Positions 1 through 6,735 of a stretch of DNA of 15,853 nucleotides are shown here, piece by piece. Numbering within the stretch: the first letter of the stretch is position 1; every line of letters begins with the position of its first letter. The position numbers were made by a program, and so were the translations under genes. Below the pieces are notes generated by a model that was given only the letters and a program-made list of their open reading frames with translations, made no database searches and had not been told where the DNA came from. The stretch is from Candidatus Omnitrophota bacterium (lineage in GTDB: Bacteria; Omnitrophota; Gorgyraeia; JABMQH01). Location: positions 1 to 15,853 of the forward strand of contig JAPLLL010000012.1 in assembly GCA_026387595.1 (NCBI GenBank), in the 5' to 3' direction.

Positions 1-419
1 CCAAGTTAACGCTGAATGGCGATGTAAAACTTTATCTGGACAGTACAGCCACTGCACTGAATATAACCAGTAACGGCCAACTGGTCATACTTGGTACGGT
101 CACGATCTATAGCGACGGGGATCTGAACATAAGCGGCAACGGCGTGGCAAACAAAAGCTCATTGCCCGCTAATTGCGTGATATACTGCACCGATGACGTG
201 CATAACGTGTCGTTTTCCGGGAACGGCAATCTGTGCGGCGCTATTTATGCGCCTGATGCCGCTATTACTGTTTCCGGCAACGGCGATGTATATGGCTCGC
301 TTGTAGGGAACAGCTTTACGGATACCGGCAACGGCACGATCCATTATGACGAGGCGCTTAAAAACACAGGCCTGGGTTCGCAATATAAGGTGACATCCTG
401 GAAAGAGGACCATGGTTAA
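1..419 (+). CDS. C-terminal part of a beta-helix-like, pilus-associated surface protein (5' truncated)
   Basis: The reading frame is open to the left edge (first full codon at base 3) and stops at TAA 417-419, so only the last ~138 residues are present. It carries short imperfect repeats rich in Asn, Gly and Ser: 'ITSNG', 'ISGNG', 'FSGNG', 'VSGNG' and 'DTGNG', spaced by short beta-prone hydrophobic stretches. It also contains 'GAIYAPDAAITVSGNG' and ends with an 'IHYDEAL' segment. This pattern matches what I recall of the DUF7305-type C-terminal domain in PilX-like, pilus-associated proteins, where a right-handed beta-helix is expected. That family assignment is from memory. The neighbouring prepilin and pilMNOPQ genes support a pilus-related surface role. 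A GTG at 144 lies inside the frame but the coding pattern continues upstream of it, so it is not the start. The N-terminus, and any prepilin signal, lies outside the window. Confidence 0.7.
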   Translation, partial: KLTLNGDVKLYLDSTATALNITSNGQLVILGTVTIYSDGDLNISGNGVANKSSLPANCVIYCTDDVHNVSFSGNGNLCGAIYAPDAAITVSGNGDVYGSLVGNSFTDTGNGTIHYDEALKNTGLGSQYKVTSWKEDHG

Positions 420-425
420 TGCAAT

Positions 426-454
426 TTGACTTTTATGATTTCGTGTGGTATAAT
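426..454 (+). promoter_or_regulatory. Strong sigma-70-type promoter with extended -10 for the prepilin gene
   Basis: The -35 box is TTGACT (426-431), followed by a 17-bp spacer and a consensus TATAAT -10 box (449-454). A TG at 446-447 gives an extended -10. Transcription should begin near base 461, giving a leader of only about 12-19 bases. That leader contains the G-rich ribosome binding site AAGGGGG (464-470). Confidence 0.85.
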
Positions 455-476
455 CTCAGGCATAAGGGGGTGAATG

Positions 477-821
477 ATGATGAGGAGAAAAGGTTTTACG
501 CTTGTAGAAATAATGATCGTAGTAGCAATTATAGGCTTGTTAGCGGCGATAGCGATACCGAACTTCATCCAGGCAAGGACAAAGGCGCAGACGAACACCT
601 GTATAGCCAACCTGAAACAGATAGACGGGGCTATATCCCTTTGGGCGCTGGATAACGGCAAGGGCAACGCCGACACGGTTACAGTGGCAAATCTGGTGCC
701 GACATACATAAAGGCGACGCCATATTGCCCGCTTGACACTGCAAAGGCAGGTTACACGCTTACAACAGTAGGCGCATCGCCTGCTTGTCCGTCAGACCCG
801 ACGAACCATAAACTGCCGTAA
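477..821 (+). CDS. Short type IV prepilin / GspG-like major pseudopilin
   Basis: This is the secreted subunit of a type IV pilus or type II secretion pseudopilus. The N-terminus has a short basic leader ending in Lys-Gly, then the prepilin-peptidase site and methylation motif FTLVE, then a hydrophobic alpha-helix ('IMIVVAIIGLLAAIAIP'). Glu is at position +5 of the mature protein, as required for assembly. The globular part is small: 'ANLKQIDGAISLWALDN', 'YIKATPYCPLD', and a C-terminal Cys-containing tail ending 'HKLP'. At about 113-115 residues it is shorter than classical pilins (~140-160) and resembles the compact GspG-like proteins common in PVC-type bacteria. Three ATGs in a row (474, 477, 480) are possible starts. 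477 or 480 gives better spacing from the Shine-Dalgarno AAGGGGG at 464-470, and the mature protein is the same. The gene has its own promoter and terminator and stands apart from the pil operon that follows. Whether it works in a pilus or a secretion pseudopilus cannot be told here. Confidence 0.9.
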   Translation: MMRRKGFTLVEIMIVVAIIGLLAAIAIPNFIQARTKAQTNTCIANLKQIDGAISLWALDNGKGNADTVTVANLVPTYIKATPYCPLDTAKAGYTLTTVGASPACPSDPTNHKLP

Positions 822-847
822 CAGGCACATCGTAGAAGATTTTATTG

Positions 848-887
848 AACCCCGCACCAAAATTTTGGTGCGGGGTTTCATTCTTGA
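848..887 (+). terminator. Rho-independent terminator of the prepilin gene
   Basis: A perfect 30-bp palindrome (848-877) has arms AACCCCGCACC and GGTGCGGGGTT separated by AAAATTTT. It is followed by TTTCATTCTT. It lies 26 bases after the prepilin stop and directly before the next promoter. Because the palindrome is symmetrical it could also act on the other strand, but no minus-strand gene is present. Confidence 0.9.
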
Positions 888-911
888 CTATTCATAGCAT
901 ATCATTATAAT
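884..911 (+). promoter_or_regulatory. Promoter of the pil operon, predicted to give a leaderless mRNA
   Basis: The -35 box is TTGACT (884-889), with a 16-bp spacer and a consensus TATAAT -10 box (906-911). Only seven bases separate the -10 box from the pilM ATG at 919, so the transcription start should fall on or next to the A of the ATG. No Shine-Dalgarno sequence lies before the ATG. The -35 box partly overlaps the tail of the preceding terminator. Confidence 0.8.
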
Positions 912-918
912 ATTAGTA

Positions 919-1809
919 ATGGTAGGGCTTGATATAGGCGTCGGTTCAATAAAAGCGGTTGAGCTTCAGAAAAAAGAAGGGATCCTATCCCTTACAGGGC
1001 TTGCCTTAAAAAACCGCTCAGGCGCTGATGATGCCTCCCTTACCCAGGACCTGAAACAGATCCTCACCCAGCCTAAGTTCAGTTCCGGCGAGATCAATAT
1101 ATCCGTGTGCGGCCCGCTTGTGGCCGTGCGGCCGGTTGAGCTGCCCGATATGACCGACAAAGAAATACGGGATGCCGTAAAATTCGAGGCGGAGAAATTT
1201 ATTCCGTTCAAGATAGAAGAGGGTATATTGGATTATCAGGTTTTGAACAGGGACACGCAGTCAAAAAGGAGCTTAGTGCTGCTTGCCGCCGCAAAAAAAG
1301 ATTTCGTACAGGGCCGGCTTGATGCAATATCCAAGGCCGGCCTCATAGTGAAGTGCGTGGATGCGGACGGCATAGCCCTTACAAATGCTTTTATGTCAGC
1401 CTATCCGCAAAGAGAGAAAGAAAGCAGTGATTTGGCGTTTGCCCTGTTGCATGCGGGGGACGGATTTTTTAATCTAAGCATTGTACATAAAAAATATCCT
1501 CTTGTCCTGCGGGATATCCCCCAGGTAAAGGATGCATCGGATATGGACAAGCCGGCTAAAGAGCTTAAGCTTTCGCTCGGGTATTTTGAAAACCAGTTTG
1601 GCAAAGAGGTCGAAACATTATATCTTAGCGGAGAACTTTCGAAATTTCCAGGCCTTAAGGAATTTTTATCCGAAGAGGCCGAGGTGCATATCGAATTATG
1701 GGACCCGTTCGCCGCCGTTAAAATAGGCGAGGGTATTGACTTAAAAGAACTTGAGGCGAACAGGCCGCGGCTGACAGTTGCCTTCGGCCTTGCTGTAAGA
1801 AATGATTAA
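919..1809 (+). CDS. pilM: PilM-like actin-fold pilus assembly protein, shortened and divergent
   Basis: PilM is the cytoplasmic actin-like ATPase-fold protein that binds the N-terminal tail of PilN and anchors the pilus alignment complex. The N-terminus 'VGLDIGVGSIKAVEL' is the phosphate-1 signature. Next come 'VRPVELPDMTDKEIRDAVKFEAEKFIPF' (split here as VRPVELPDMTD and EIRDAVKFEAEKFIPF) and 'LLAAAKKDFV', both typical of PilM. The protein is 296 residues, against about 350 usually. The missing part is the stretch after 'RDIP' (197-201), where PilM normally has a 'GGxxIT' segment and a helical subdomain. Here the sequence goes almost directly to 'ELKLSLGYFENQFG'. The phosphate-2 site, normally containing 'DIG', reads 'LLHAGDG' (176-182), and the adenosine site 'SGGG' reads 'SGEL' (237-240). 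ATP binding may therefore be lost. The start ATG sits at the predicted transcription start. The gene overlaps pilN by 8 bases. Confidence 0.88.
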   Translation: MVGLDIGVGSIKAVELQKKEGILSLTGLALKNRSGADDASLTQDLKQILTQPKFSSGEINISVCGPLVAVRPVELPDMTDKEIRDAVKFEAEKFIPFKIEEGILDYQVLNRDTQSKRSLVLLAAAKKDFVQGRLDAISKAGLIVKCVDADGIALTNAFMSAYPQREKESSDLAFALLHAGDGFFNLSIVHKKYPLVLRDIPQVKDASDMDKPAKELKLSLGYFENQFGKEVETLYLSGELSKFPGLKEFLSEEAEVHIELWDPFAAVKIGEGIDLKELEANRPRLTVAFGLAVRND

Positions 1810-2401
1810 GATAAATCTTATTCCGGACGAACTGAAGAAAACGCAGGCGGCCAAACAGCCTTTCAAATTTGAACTGGATAAACTGTCGTTGCTCGGCCCC
1901 AAGGTCATGAAGATAGGCGTTTATTGCCTGATCGTGCTGGCAGGGCTTCATGTCATTTTGATCCTTGCCATATTTTTAAAAGCAGACTCATTGAAGGGGT
2001 TGGATTCGAAATGGGTGCTTCTTGAACCCAAAAAGGCCGAGGTGGAGGCCGTAAACGCCGAGATCGTATCGGTCGAAAAAGTCGTCCAGCCTGTCAATAA
2101 CCTTATGGGCCAAAGGCAGCTGTGGTCGAAGAATCTTAACCAGTTAAGCAACCTCATGACCCCGGGCATATGGCTCACAACGCTTTCGCTTGAACCCCAC
2201 ATGCTAAGGCTGGAGGGCTGCGCGTCCTCTCTATACGGCGATGAAACCGGCCTTGTCGGTAAATTTATTAAAGCGCTTCAGGATGACAGGGAATTCTCGG
2301 CGCAATTCAGCGAGATAAAACTGGGGCCGATGGAAAGAGGCGCGCTTGATAAGACGCCGATCATGAATTTTAAAATATTCTGCATTATGCGCAAAGGCTA
2401 G
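1802..2401 (+). CDS. pilN: PilN-like inner-membrane pilus assembly protein
   Basis: This is a bitopic inner-membrane protein of the pilus alignment complex: the cytoplasmic tail binds PilM and the periplasmic part pairs with PilO. The first residues 'MIKINLIPDEL' contain the conserved 'INLxP' PilM-binding motif. A single membrane helix spans roughly residues 35-59 ('GVYCLIVLAGLHVILILAIFL'). A coiled-coil-prone stretch follows (about 60-105) and then a small periplasmic alpha/beta domain with 'GIWLTTLSLEPHMLRLEG', typical of the PilN C-terminus. At 199 residues its length is normal for the family. The start overlaps the end of pilM by 8 bases, and pilO begins 5 bases after its stop, so translation is probably coupled. 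Confidence 0.9.
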   Translation: MIKINLIPDELKKTQAAKQPFKFELDKLSLLGPKVMKIGVYCLIVLAGLHVILILAIFLKADSLKGLDSKWVLLEPKKAEVEAVNAEIVSVEKVVQPVNNLMGQRQLWSKNLNQLSNLMTPGIWLTTLSLEPHMLRLEGCASSLYGDETGLVGKFIKALQDDREFSAQFSEIKLGPMERGALDKTPIMNFKIFCIMRKG

Positions 2402-2406
2402 CTAAA

Positions 2407-2967
2407 ATGAATATCCGGACACCGGACAAGAAATTCTTAGTGATCGTTATAAGCGGCGCGGTCCTGTTTGCGCTTGATATTTTTTTTATACTGCGGCCGC
2501 TGATAAACAAGACAATGGACCTGAGGAGCCAGATCGTATCCGTGAAAAAAAACATAGCGAACCTTGAACAACAAATACAGGTCCTTGACGCAACCCAGCA
2601 AAGAATGACCGCCCTGAAGGGGCAGGCAGCCGAATGCGAAAAAAAATTCCCTAAAAATGAAGAGATCCCTTCTCTCCTGGAAAATATCTCTGCCACAGCG
2701 GCAAAGTCAGGAGTGGATATTGTAGCGATCAGGCCGGTTAAGAAAGAACCGCAGGCAGGAAAAGAGAAAGCCAACGATCTTTTTCATGAAATACCGATAG
2801 AGATACTTGCCAAGGGGGGGTATCACCAACTCGGCCAGTTCATAAACAGGCTTGAGGTATCAGCCAGGTTCATGGAAGTGAAAGGAATAGATCTGATACG
2901 TGATCCGGCGTTCCCACGGCGGCATAACTTAAAACTTCTGGTATCTACGTATATATTGAAAATATGA
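2407..2967 (+). CDS. pilO: PilO-like inner-membrane pilus assembly protein
   Basis: PilO is the partner of PilN, and the two form a heterodimer that links PilM in the cytoplasm to PilP and the secretin. A membrane helix lies at about residues 9-31 ('FLVIVISGAVLFALDIFFIL'), followed by a coiled coil from roughly 36 to 80 with heptad-like Leu, Ile and Val spacing. The C-terminal half has the ferredoxin-like PilO features: 'IPSLLENISATAAKSGVDI', then 'IPIEILAKGGYHQLGQFINR'. The latter is the classic PilO 'GxYxxLxxFxxxL' region. At 186 residues the length is usual. A weak ribosome binding site, AAAGG (2393-2397), lies inside the end of pilN. The stop codon overlaps the next gene's ATG in an ATGA arrangement. 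Confidence 0.9.
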   Translation: MNIRTPDKKFLVIVISGAVLFALDIFFILRPLINKTMDLRSQIVSVKKNIANLEQQIQVLDATQQRMTALKGQAAECEKKFPKNEEIPSLLENISATAAKSGVDIVAIRPVKKEPQAGKEKANDLFHEIPIEILAKGGYHQLGQFINRLEVSARFMEVKGIDLIRDPAFPRRHNLKLLVSTYILKI

Positions 2968-3326
2968 AAAACCCTAAACCCGAAATAGTTTTTATTTGCT
3001 TGATCTGTTTTTGCGGGATCGCTTTAGCCGAGGATTTTACATATTCCAGCAAGGGCAAGCGGGACCCGTTCATCCCGCTTATCGGCGCAGGGGCTATCCG
3101 CGAGGTCAAAGAAGCTGTTGATATCAAATCCATAGAGGATGTGACCGTGGAAGGGATCTTGTATGACGAAAAGGGCGGTTCCACTGCCATAATAAACGGC
3201 GTTATAGTAAGGGAAGCCGACCAGCTCGGCATAGTGCTTGTAGATAAAATAGAGCCAAAGAAAGTTGTACTTGTTATAGATGACAAACGTTTTGAGATCC
3301 CGTTAGCGGGCGAAAAAAAGGAGTAA
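2964..3326 (+). CDS. pilP: PilP-like periplasmic pilus assembly protein
   Basis: This is a small exported protein expected to bridge the PilN/PilO complex and the secretin. It has a signal peptide of about 22 residues ('IVFICLICFCGIALA' then ED). The Cys residues in it do not form a good lipobox, so signal peptidase I cleavage is more likely than the lipoprotein form seen in many PilP proteins. Just after the signal comes 'KGKRDPFIPL' (residues 31-39), the conserved RDPF motif by which PilP is recognised. A small beta-domain follows ('VEGILYDEKGGSTAIINGVI', 'VLVIDDKRFEIPL'). At 120 residues it is shorter than proteobacterial PilP (~170). Its place between pilO and the secretin gene agrees with the call. 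The family is assigned from the RDPF motif plus context, since the rest is weakly conserved. Confidence 0.8.
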   Translation: MKNPKPEIVFICLICFCGIALAEDFTYSSKGKRDPFIPLIGAGAIREVKEAVDIKSIEDVTVEGILYDEKGGSTAIINGVIVREADQLGIVLVDKIEPKKVVLVIDDKRFEIPLAGEKKE

Positions 3327-3331
3327 GAAAC

Positions 3332-4789
3332 GTGAAAAAGCTAAAATTCATGCTATTAATATTCTTTATATGCGGCGCCGCATTTGCCCAGGAACAAGGC
3401 GGTACGATAACAATTGATTTTAAAGATGCCGATATAAATACGGTCCTGCGCATACTGGCGGAAAAGGGCGACGTTAACATTGTCGCTACCAGGGATGTGG
3501 CAGGCACCGTAAGCATGCGGCTTGTGGATGTGCCGTGGCAGAAGGCGCTTGACGTGATCCTGCGGACCTACGGCTACGGGTATGAAAGAGAGGGCAACAT
3601 CATAAGCGTTTCACCCATAGACAAACTGACCGAGCAGAAAAAGGCCGAAAACGCGCTTGCCGAGATCCAGCCCGTGATCACAGAAGTCTTTACGCTTAAT
3701 TACCTGGACGCCAACGATGCAAAAAAAGTGATCGAGCCGCAGCTCTCAACCCGCGGCAAGATCACAGTGGTAGAGGTCAAAGGTAAAAAGGGCTGGAGGT
3801 TCGGGTCAGTGGCGGCAGGCGGCGCATCTGAAGCCGGGAGCAGTAAATTAGAACGTACTTCAAAAGAGGAGGAGGCCCGCTCAAAAACGCTTATTGTAAG
3901 CGAGATCCCGCCGAATATGGAAAAGATAAGGAATGTGTTGCGGCAGATAGACGTGATGCCCAGGCAGGTCCTTATCGAGACCAAGATCGTAGAGGTGAAC
4001 AAGGATAGGTTAAAAGACATCGGCATTGAATGGGGGACCGGTTCAAGCGGCGCCGAGAGTTCGACGATCACGCCGGTTACGATCAAGAAGACAAGTGACG
4101 GCAGGACCGCTGCGCAGATCGGTGGGCATGAACTTGGCACGCAGGTTACGCCGTCAGTGTTCAACCCGAAGGCAACCGGCCTTACGCCGGCAAATACGGG
4201 GCTCGAGCTGCTTTTCAAGAAGCTTACCGGCACACAGCTTGAAGTTATCCTCCACGCCCTGGAAGAGGATGTGGATACGAATGTGCTGTCCAACCCGAGG
4301 ATCCTTACGCTTGATAATCAGGAAGCGACTATCCTTGTAGGGACCAAATATCCTATATTGGAGACGAATGTTTCCGGCACGGATTCGACAACAACCACCT
4401 CAACCCTTAAATATTATCAGGATATAGGCATACAGCTTAACGTTGTTCCGCAGATATGCGGAACAAATTTGGTCAATATGATAGTTCATCCGGCTGTAAC
4501 TTCCTATACCGATACCCTGAAAGCGAAAAGTTCGACCGGCGTGATAACTGCGGAATATCCGATAATCCTGACAAGGGAGGCGGAAACGCAGATCATGATG
4601 AAAGACGGAGAAACGGTCGTGATCGGCGGGCTATTAAAGGATGTTAAATCAAAGGGCAAGTTTACAGTACCGATACTGGGGAAGATACCCCTGCTGGGGC
4701 TCTTGTTCACCAGAGATACATACGATACTGAAAAAATAGACCTGCTTATATTTATTACAGCCAAGATAGTCGAACCGGGTGTCAGTTAG
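3332..4789 (+). CDS. pilQ: Outer-membrane secretin, PilQ/GspD family
   Basis: This protein forms the multimeric outer-membrane channel through which the pilus or pseudopilus substrate passes. It has a signal peptide of ~19 residues ('LLIFFICGAAFA'). A secretin/TonB short N-terminal (STN) domain covers about 25-90 ('IDFKDADINTVLRILAEKGD', 'VPWQKALDVILRTYG'). An N1/NolW-type domain covers about 115-215 ('TEVFTLNYLDANDAKKVI', 'LIVSEIPPNMEKI', 'LRQIDVMPRQVLIETKIVEV'). The secretin core follows to the end and includes 'LSNPRILTLDNQEATILVG', 'DGETVVIGGLLKD' and the hallmark 'VPILGKIPLLGLLF'. A Gly/Ser/Lys/Glu-rich loop at about 150-190 interrupts the N1 domain. No AMIN peptidoglycan-binding domain is present, unlike proteobacterial PilQ, so 485 residues is short. 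It uses a GTG start with a good AAGGAG site (3318-3323) 8 bases upstream, and lies 5 bases after the PilP-like gene. Confidence 0.93.
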   Translation: MKKLKFMLLIFFICGAAFAQEQGGTITIDFKDADINTVLRILAEKGDVNIVATRDVAGTVSMRLVDVPWQKALDVILRTYGYGYEREGNIISVSPIDKLTEQKKAENALAEIQPVITEVFTLNYLDANDAKKVIEPQLSTRGKITVVEVKGKKGWRFGSVAAGGASEAGSSKLERTSKEEEARSKTLIVSEIPPNMEKIRNVLRQIDVMPRQVLIETKIVEVNKDRLKDIGIEWGTGSSGAESSTITPVTIKKTSDGRTAAQIGGHELGTQVTPSVFNPKATGLTPANTGLELLFKKLTGTQLEVILHALEEDVDTNVLSNPRILTLDNQEATILVGTKYPILETNVSGTDSTTTTSTLKYYQDIGIQLNVVPQICGTNLVNMIVHPAVTSYTDTLKAKSSTGVITAEYPIILTREAETQIMMKDGETVVIGGLLKDVKSKGKFTVPILGKIPLLGLLFTRDTYDTEKIDLLIFITAKIVEPGVS

Positions 4790-4790
4790 C

Positions 4791-5099
4791 GTGAACTATA
4801 AAATATCGGCTATATTCTGTAAAACTAAAGACATGAGGCTTATCTCCCACCTGGACCTGATGAGGCTCTTTCAAAGGGCTTTAAGGCGGGCAGATCTGCC
4901 CATCAGGATAACAAATGGATTCAACCCCCACCCGAAGATTTCCGTGAACAGGGCGCTTAAGCTCGGGATTGAAAGCGAGAATGAAGAGGCCATGTTTTAC
5001 ATGGCTGCCGGGCTGCCGGCCGAAGAATTTAAAGAAAGATTAAATAAGCAATTACCGGAAGGGATACAAATAAAAAATGCAAAAACAGATACTGATTAA
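4791..5099 (+). CDS. Half-length DUF2344 / TIGR03936 radical-SAM-linked protein
   Basis: The sequence 'YKISAIFCKTKDMRLISHLD', then 'MRLFQRALRRADLPIRITNG' and 'FNPHPKISVNRALKLGIES', is the N-terminal half of the DUF2344 family. That family is a small protein found next to, or fused to, TIGR03960 radical SAM proteins and often beside RNase G. Its function is unestablished; an RNA- or ribosome-related role is inferred from its neighbours. Known members are about 200 residues or longer. This one stops after ~102 ('LPEGIQIKNAKTDTD'), where the RNase G gene already begins (overlap 23 bases), so the C-terminal half is absent. I chose GTG 4791 because family members begin right at 'YKI'. A GTG at 4779 would overlap the secretin gene. 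No TIGR03960 partner is in the window. It may be a reduced but functional form or a decaying remnant. Confidence 0.7.
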   Translation: MNYKISAIFCKTKDMRLISHLDLMRLFQRALRRADLPIRITNGFNPHPKISVNRALKLGIESENEEAMFYMAAGLPAEEFKERLNKQLPEGIQIKNAKTDTD

Positions 5100-6579
5100 C
5101 GCTGAACCGAAAGAAACAAGGGTTGCGGTCCTGGAAAGCGATGTGCTGCAGGAATATTACGTGGAAAGGCCGGGCTATAAAAGGGTTGTCGGGAATATCT
5201 ACAAGGGTAAGGTGGACGCTATAATTACCGGCCTTGCCGCCGCGTTTGTGGATATCGGCCTGGAAAAGGACGGATTTTTATACGCGGGTAACGTGGCAAC
5301 AGACGAGTCCGGCCACCTGTCGCCGGATTTTGACGACGATATCTTCGATGAGTCAAAGCGCAGGTCATTTGAGCCGCTTTCGATAGATAAGCTTTTGAAA
5401 AAGGGCCAGGAGGTACTGATCCAGATAGAAAAAGAGGCGATAGGCACAAAAGGGCCGAGGATCACCCAATATATCTCCATACCCGGCAGGTTCCTGGTGC
5501 TCATGCCGCTTCAGAAAGGCCATGTCGGCATATCGAAGAAAATAGAAGGCGAGGAACGCGCAAGGATAAAAAAGATACTCGCCGATATAAGGATCCCGGG
5601 CGACGTCGGTCTGATCGTGCGCACGGCAGCGCAGGGTGTCTCGGCCAGGGAGATCGGCCGTGAGCTTAAATTCCTGCTTAAGATATGGGGCAGGATACGG
5701 GGCATTGCCAACAGGGAAAAAGCGCCGAAAATAGTGTACGAGGAATATGACCTGATCCTGCGCGTTGTAAGGGACCTTTTTACGGATGATGTTGAGGCCC
5801 TGATCATAGATTCGAAGGATGAATACAGGCGGGTCGAAAAATTCTTAAAGATGGTCCTGCCGAACCTGAGGCAGAAGGTGAAATTATACAGGAAACCAAA
5901 GGGGCTTTTTGACGAATACGGCATAGAAAAAGAAGTGGACAAGCTGTACTCAAAAAAGGTGATGCTGAGATCAAAAGGCACACTTGTCATCGAACAGACC
6001 GAAAGCCTTGTCGCGATCGACGTGAATACGGCAGGGTTCACCGGGAAAAGGAATCCGGAAGAAACAGCTTTTGCGACCAATCTGGAAGCAGCCAGAGAGA
6101 TAGCGCGCCAGATACGATTAAGGGACATGGGCGGGATCATTATCATAGATTTCATTGATATGGAGCTCAGGGACCACCGCAAAAAAGTCCAGCATACGCT
6201 CGAGGAGGCGCTCAGGCGGGACAAGGCAAAGACCGAGGTGCTCAGCGTTTCCAATATCGGCGTGATCGAGATGACAAGGCAGCGTATGGGAAGGAGCCTC
6301 TTGTCAATGTCGTTCAGGGAATGCCCGTACTGCCAGGGCGACGGCTTTGTTAAATCCGTATCAACTGTTTCAATAGAGATATTCAGGAACTTAAAAAAGA
6401 CGCTAAACGAAGTCAGGGCGCGGAACGTTGACCTAAGGGTGCATCCTGAGGTTGCGGAATACCTGCACACGCACGATAAAAATCTTATCCATTTCATTGA
6501 GCGACGCTACCGCTGCCGCGTGAACGTAAAACCGGATCCGACCCTCCACGTCGAAGACGCGCACGTCATCCCGTCATAG
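5077..6579 (+). CDS. rng: Ribonuclease E/G family endoribonuclease
   Basis: This is a single-strand-specific endoribonuclease for rRNA maturation and mRNA decay. At 500 residues it is the RNase G-type catalytic core, without the long unstructured tail of RNase E. The N-terminus 'ILINAEPKETRVAVLE' is typical. An S1-like RNA-binding domain covers about 36-130, with 'GNIYKGKVDAIITGLAAAFV'. The metal-binding Asp residues are D315 ('LVAIDVNTAG') and D358 ('GGIIIIDFIDM'), 43 residues apart, as are D303 and D346 of E. coli RNase E. The zinc-link motif is C416-P-Y-C419, again matching the E. coli spacing. Catalytic activity is therefore expected. The start overlaps the DUF2344 gene by 23 bases. A modest AAGGGA site (5059-5064) lies 12 bases upstream. 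Confidence 0.95.
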   Translation: MQKQILINAEPKETRVAVLESDVLQEYYVERPGYKRVVGNIYKGKVDAIITGLAAAFVDIGLEKDGFLYAGNVATDESGHLSPDFDDDIFDESKRRSFEPLSIDKLLKKGQEVLIQIEKEAIGTKGPRITQYISIPGRFLVLMPLQKGHVGISKKIEGEERARIKKILADIRIPGDVGLIVRTAAQGVSAREIGRELKFLLKIWGRIRGIANREKAPKIVYEEYDLILRVVRDLFTDDVEALIIDSKDEYRRVEKFLKMVLPNLRQKVKLYRKPKGLFDEYGIEKEVDKLYSKKVMLRSKGTLVIEQTESLVAIDVNTAGFTGKRNPEETAFATNLEAAREIARQIRLRDMGGIIIIDFIDMELRDHRKKVQHTLEEALRRDKAKTEVLSVSNIGVIEMTRQRMGRSLLSMSFRECPYCQGDGFVKSVSTVSIEIFRNLKKTLNEVRARNVDLRVHPEVAEYLHTHDKNLIHFIERRYRCRVNVKPDPTLHVEDAHVIPS

Positions 6580-6605
6580 CCGGCCAGATATAGCAATATT
6601 TTCCG

Positions 6606-6635
6606 TTGACACATTTCGGGCGTATATGATATAAC
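6606..6635 (+). promoter_or_regulatory. Promoter of the rplU operon
   Basis: The -35 box is a consensus TTGACA (6606-6611), with an 18-bp spacer and the -10 box TATAAC (6630-6635). A TG at 6627-6628 gives an extended -10. Transcription should start near 6642, leaving a leader of about 104 bases before the rplU ATG. Around the -10 lie AT-rich inverted repeats (CGTATAT 6621-6627 with ATATACG 6647-6653, and ATATA/TATAT at 6629-6640). They may be an operator or simply AT-rich DNA. Confidence 0.8.
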
Positions 6636-6655
6636 TATATGCCTATATATACGAG

Positions 6656-6735
6656 ATTGAGTCCCTCGTCTTATGGTAGTAAACAATAGAGACTCGGGAT
6701 CAATTCCACAAATGTAAACAAGAGGAATTGGGGGG
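6656..6735 (+). promoter_or_regulatory. Structured 5' leader of rplU with two mutually exclusive helices
   Basis: Helix I pairs ATTGA (6656-6660) plus TCCC (6662-6665) with GGGA (6696-6699) plus TCAAT (6700-6704), with one bulged G at 6661. An inner helix pairs GTCTT (6668-6672) with GAGAC (6689-6693). Helix II pairs CAATTCC (6701-6707) with GGAATTG (6724-6730), directly next to the G-rich ribosome binding site (6730-6735). The two helices compete for bases 6701-6704, so only one can form. Autoregulatory leaders are known upstream of rplU in Firmicutes (Rfam L21_leader). I do not claim homology to that family. The pairing is read directly from the sequence; the regulatory role is inferred. 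Confidence 0.55.

Noticed and set aside
4026..4340. Arg-rich 104-codon frame within the secretin gene on the plus strand
   Set aside because: It is an out-of-frame shadow of the secretin coding sequence, with basic low-complexity composition and no start signal.
5511..6497. Long open frame of 328 codons on the minus strand inside rng
   Set aside because: It is the antisense shadow of RNase G, whose catalytic motifs are intact. The antisense product is Ser/Arg/Phe-rich with no recognisable motif and no promoter.
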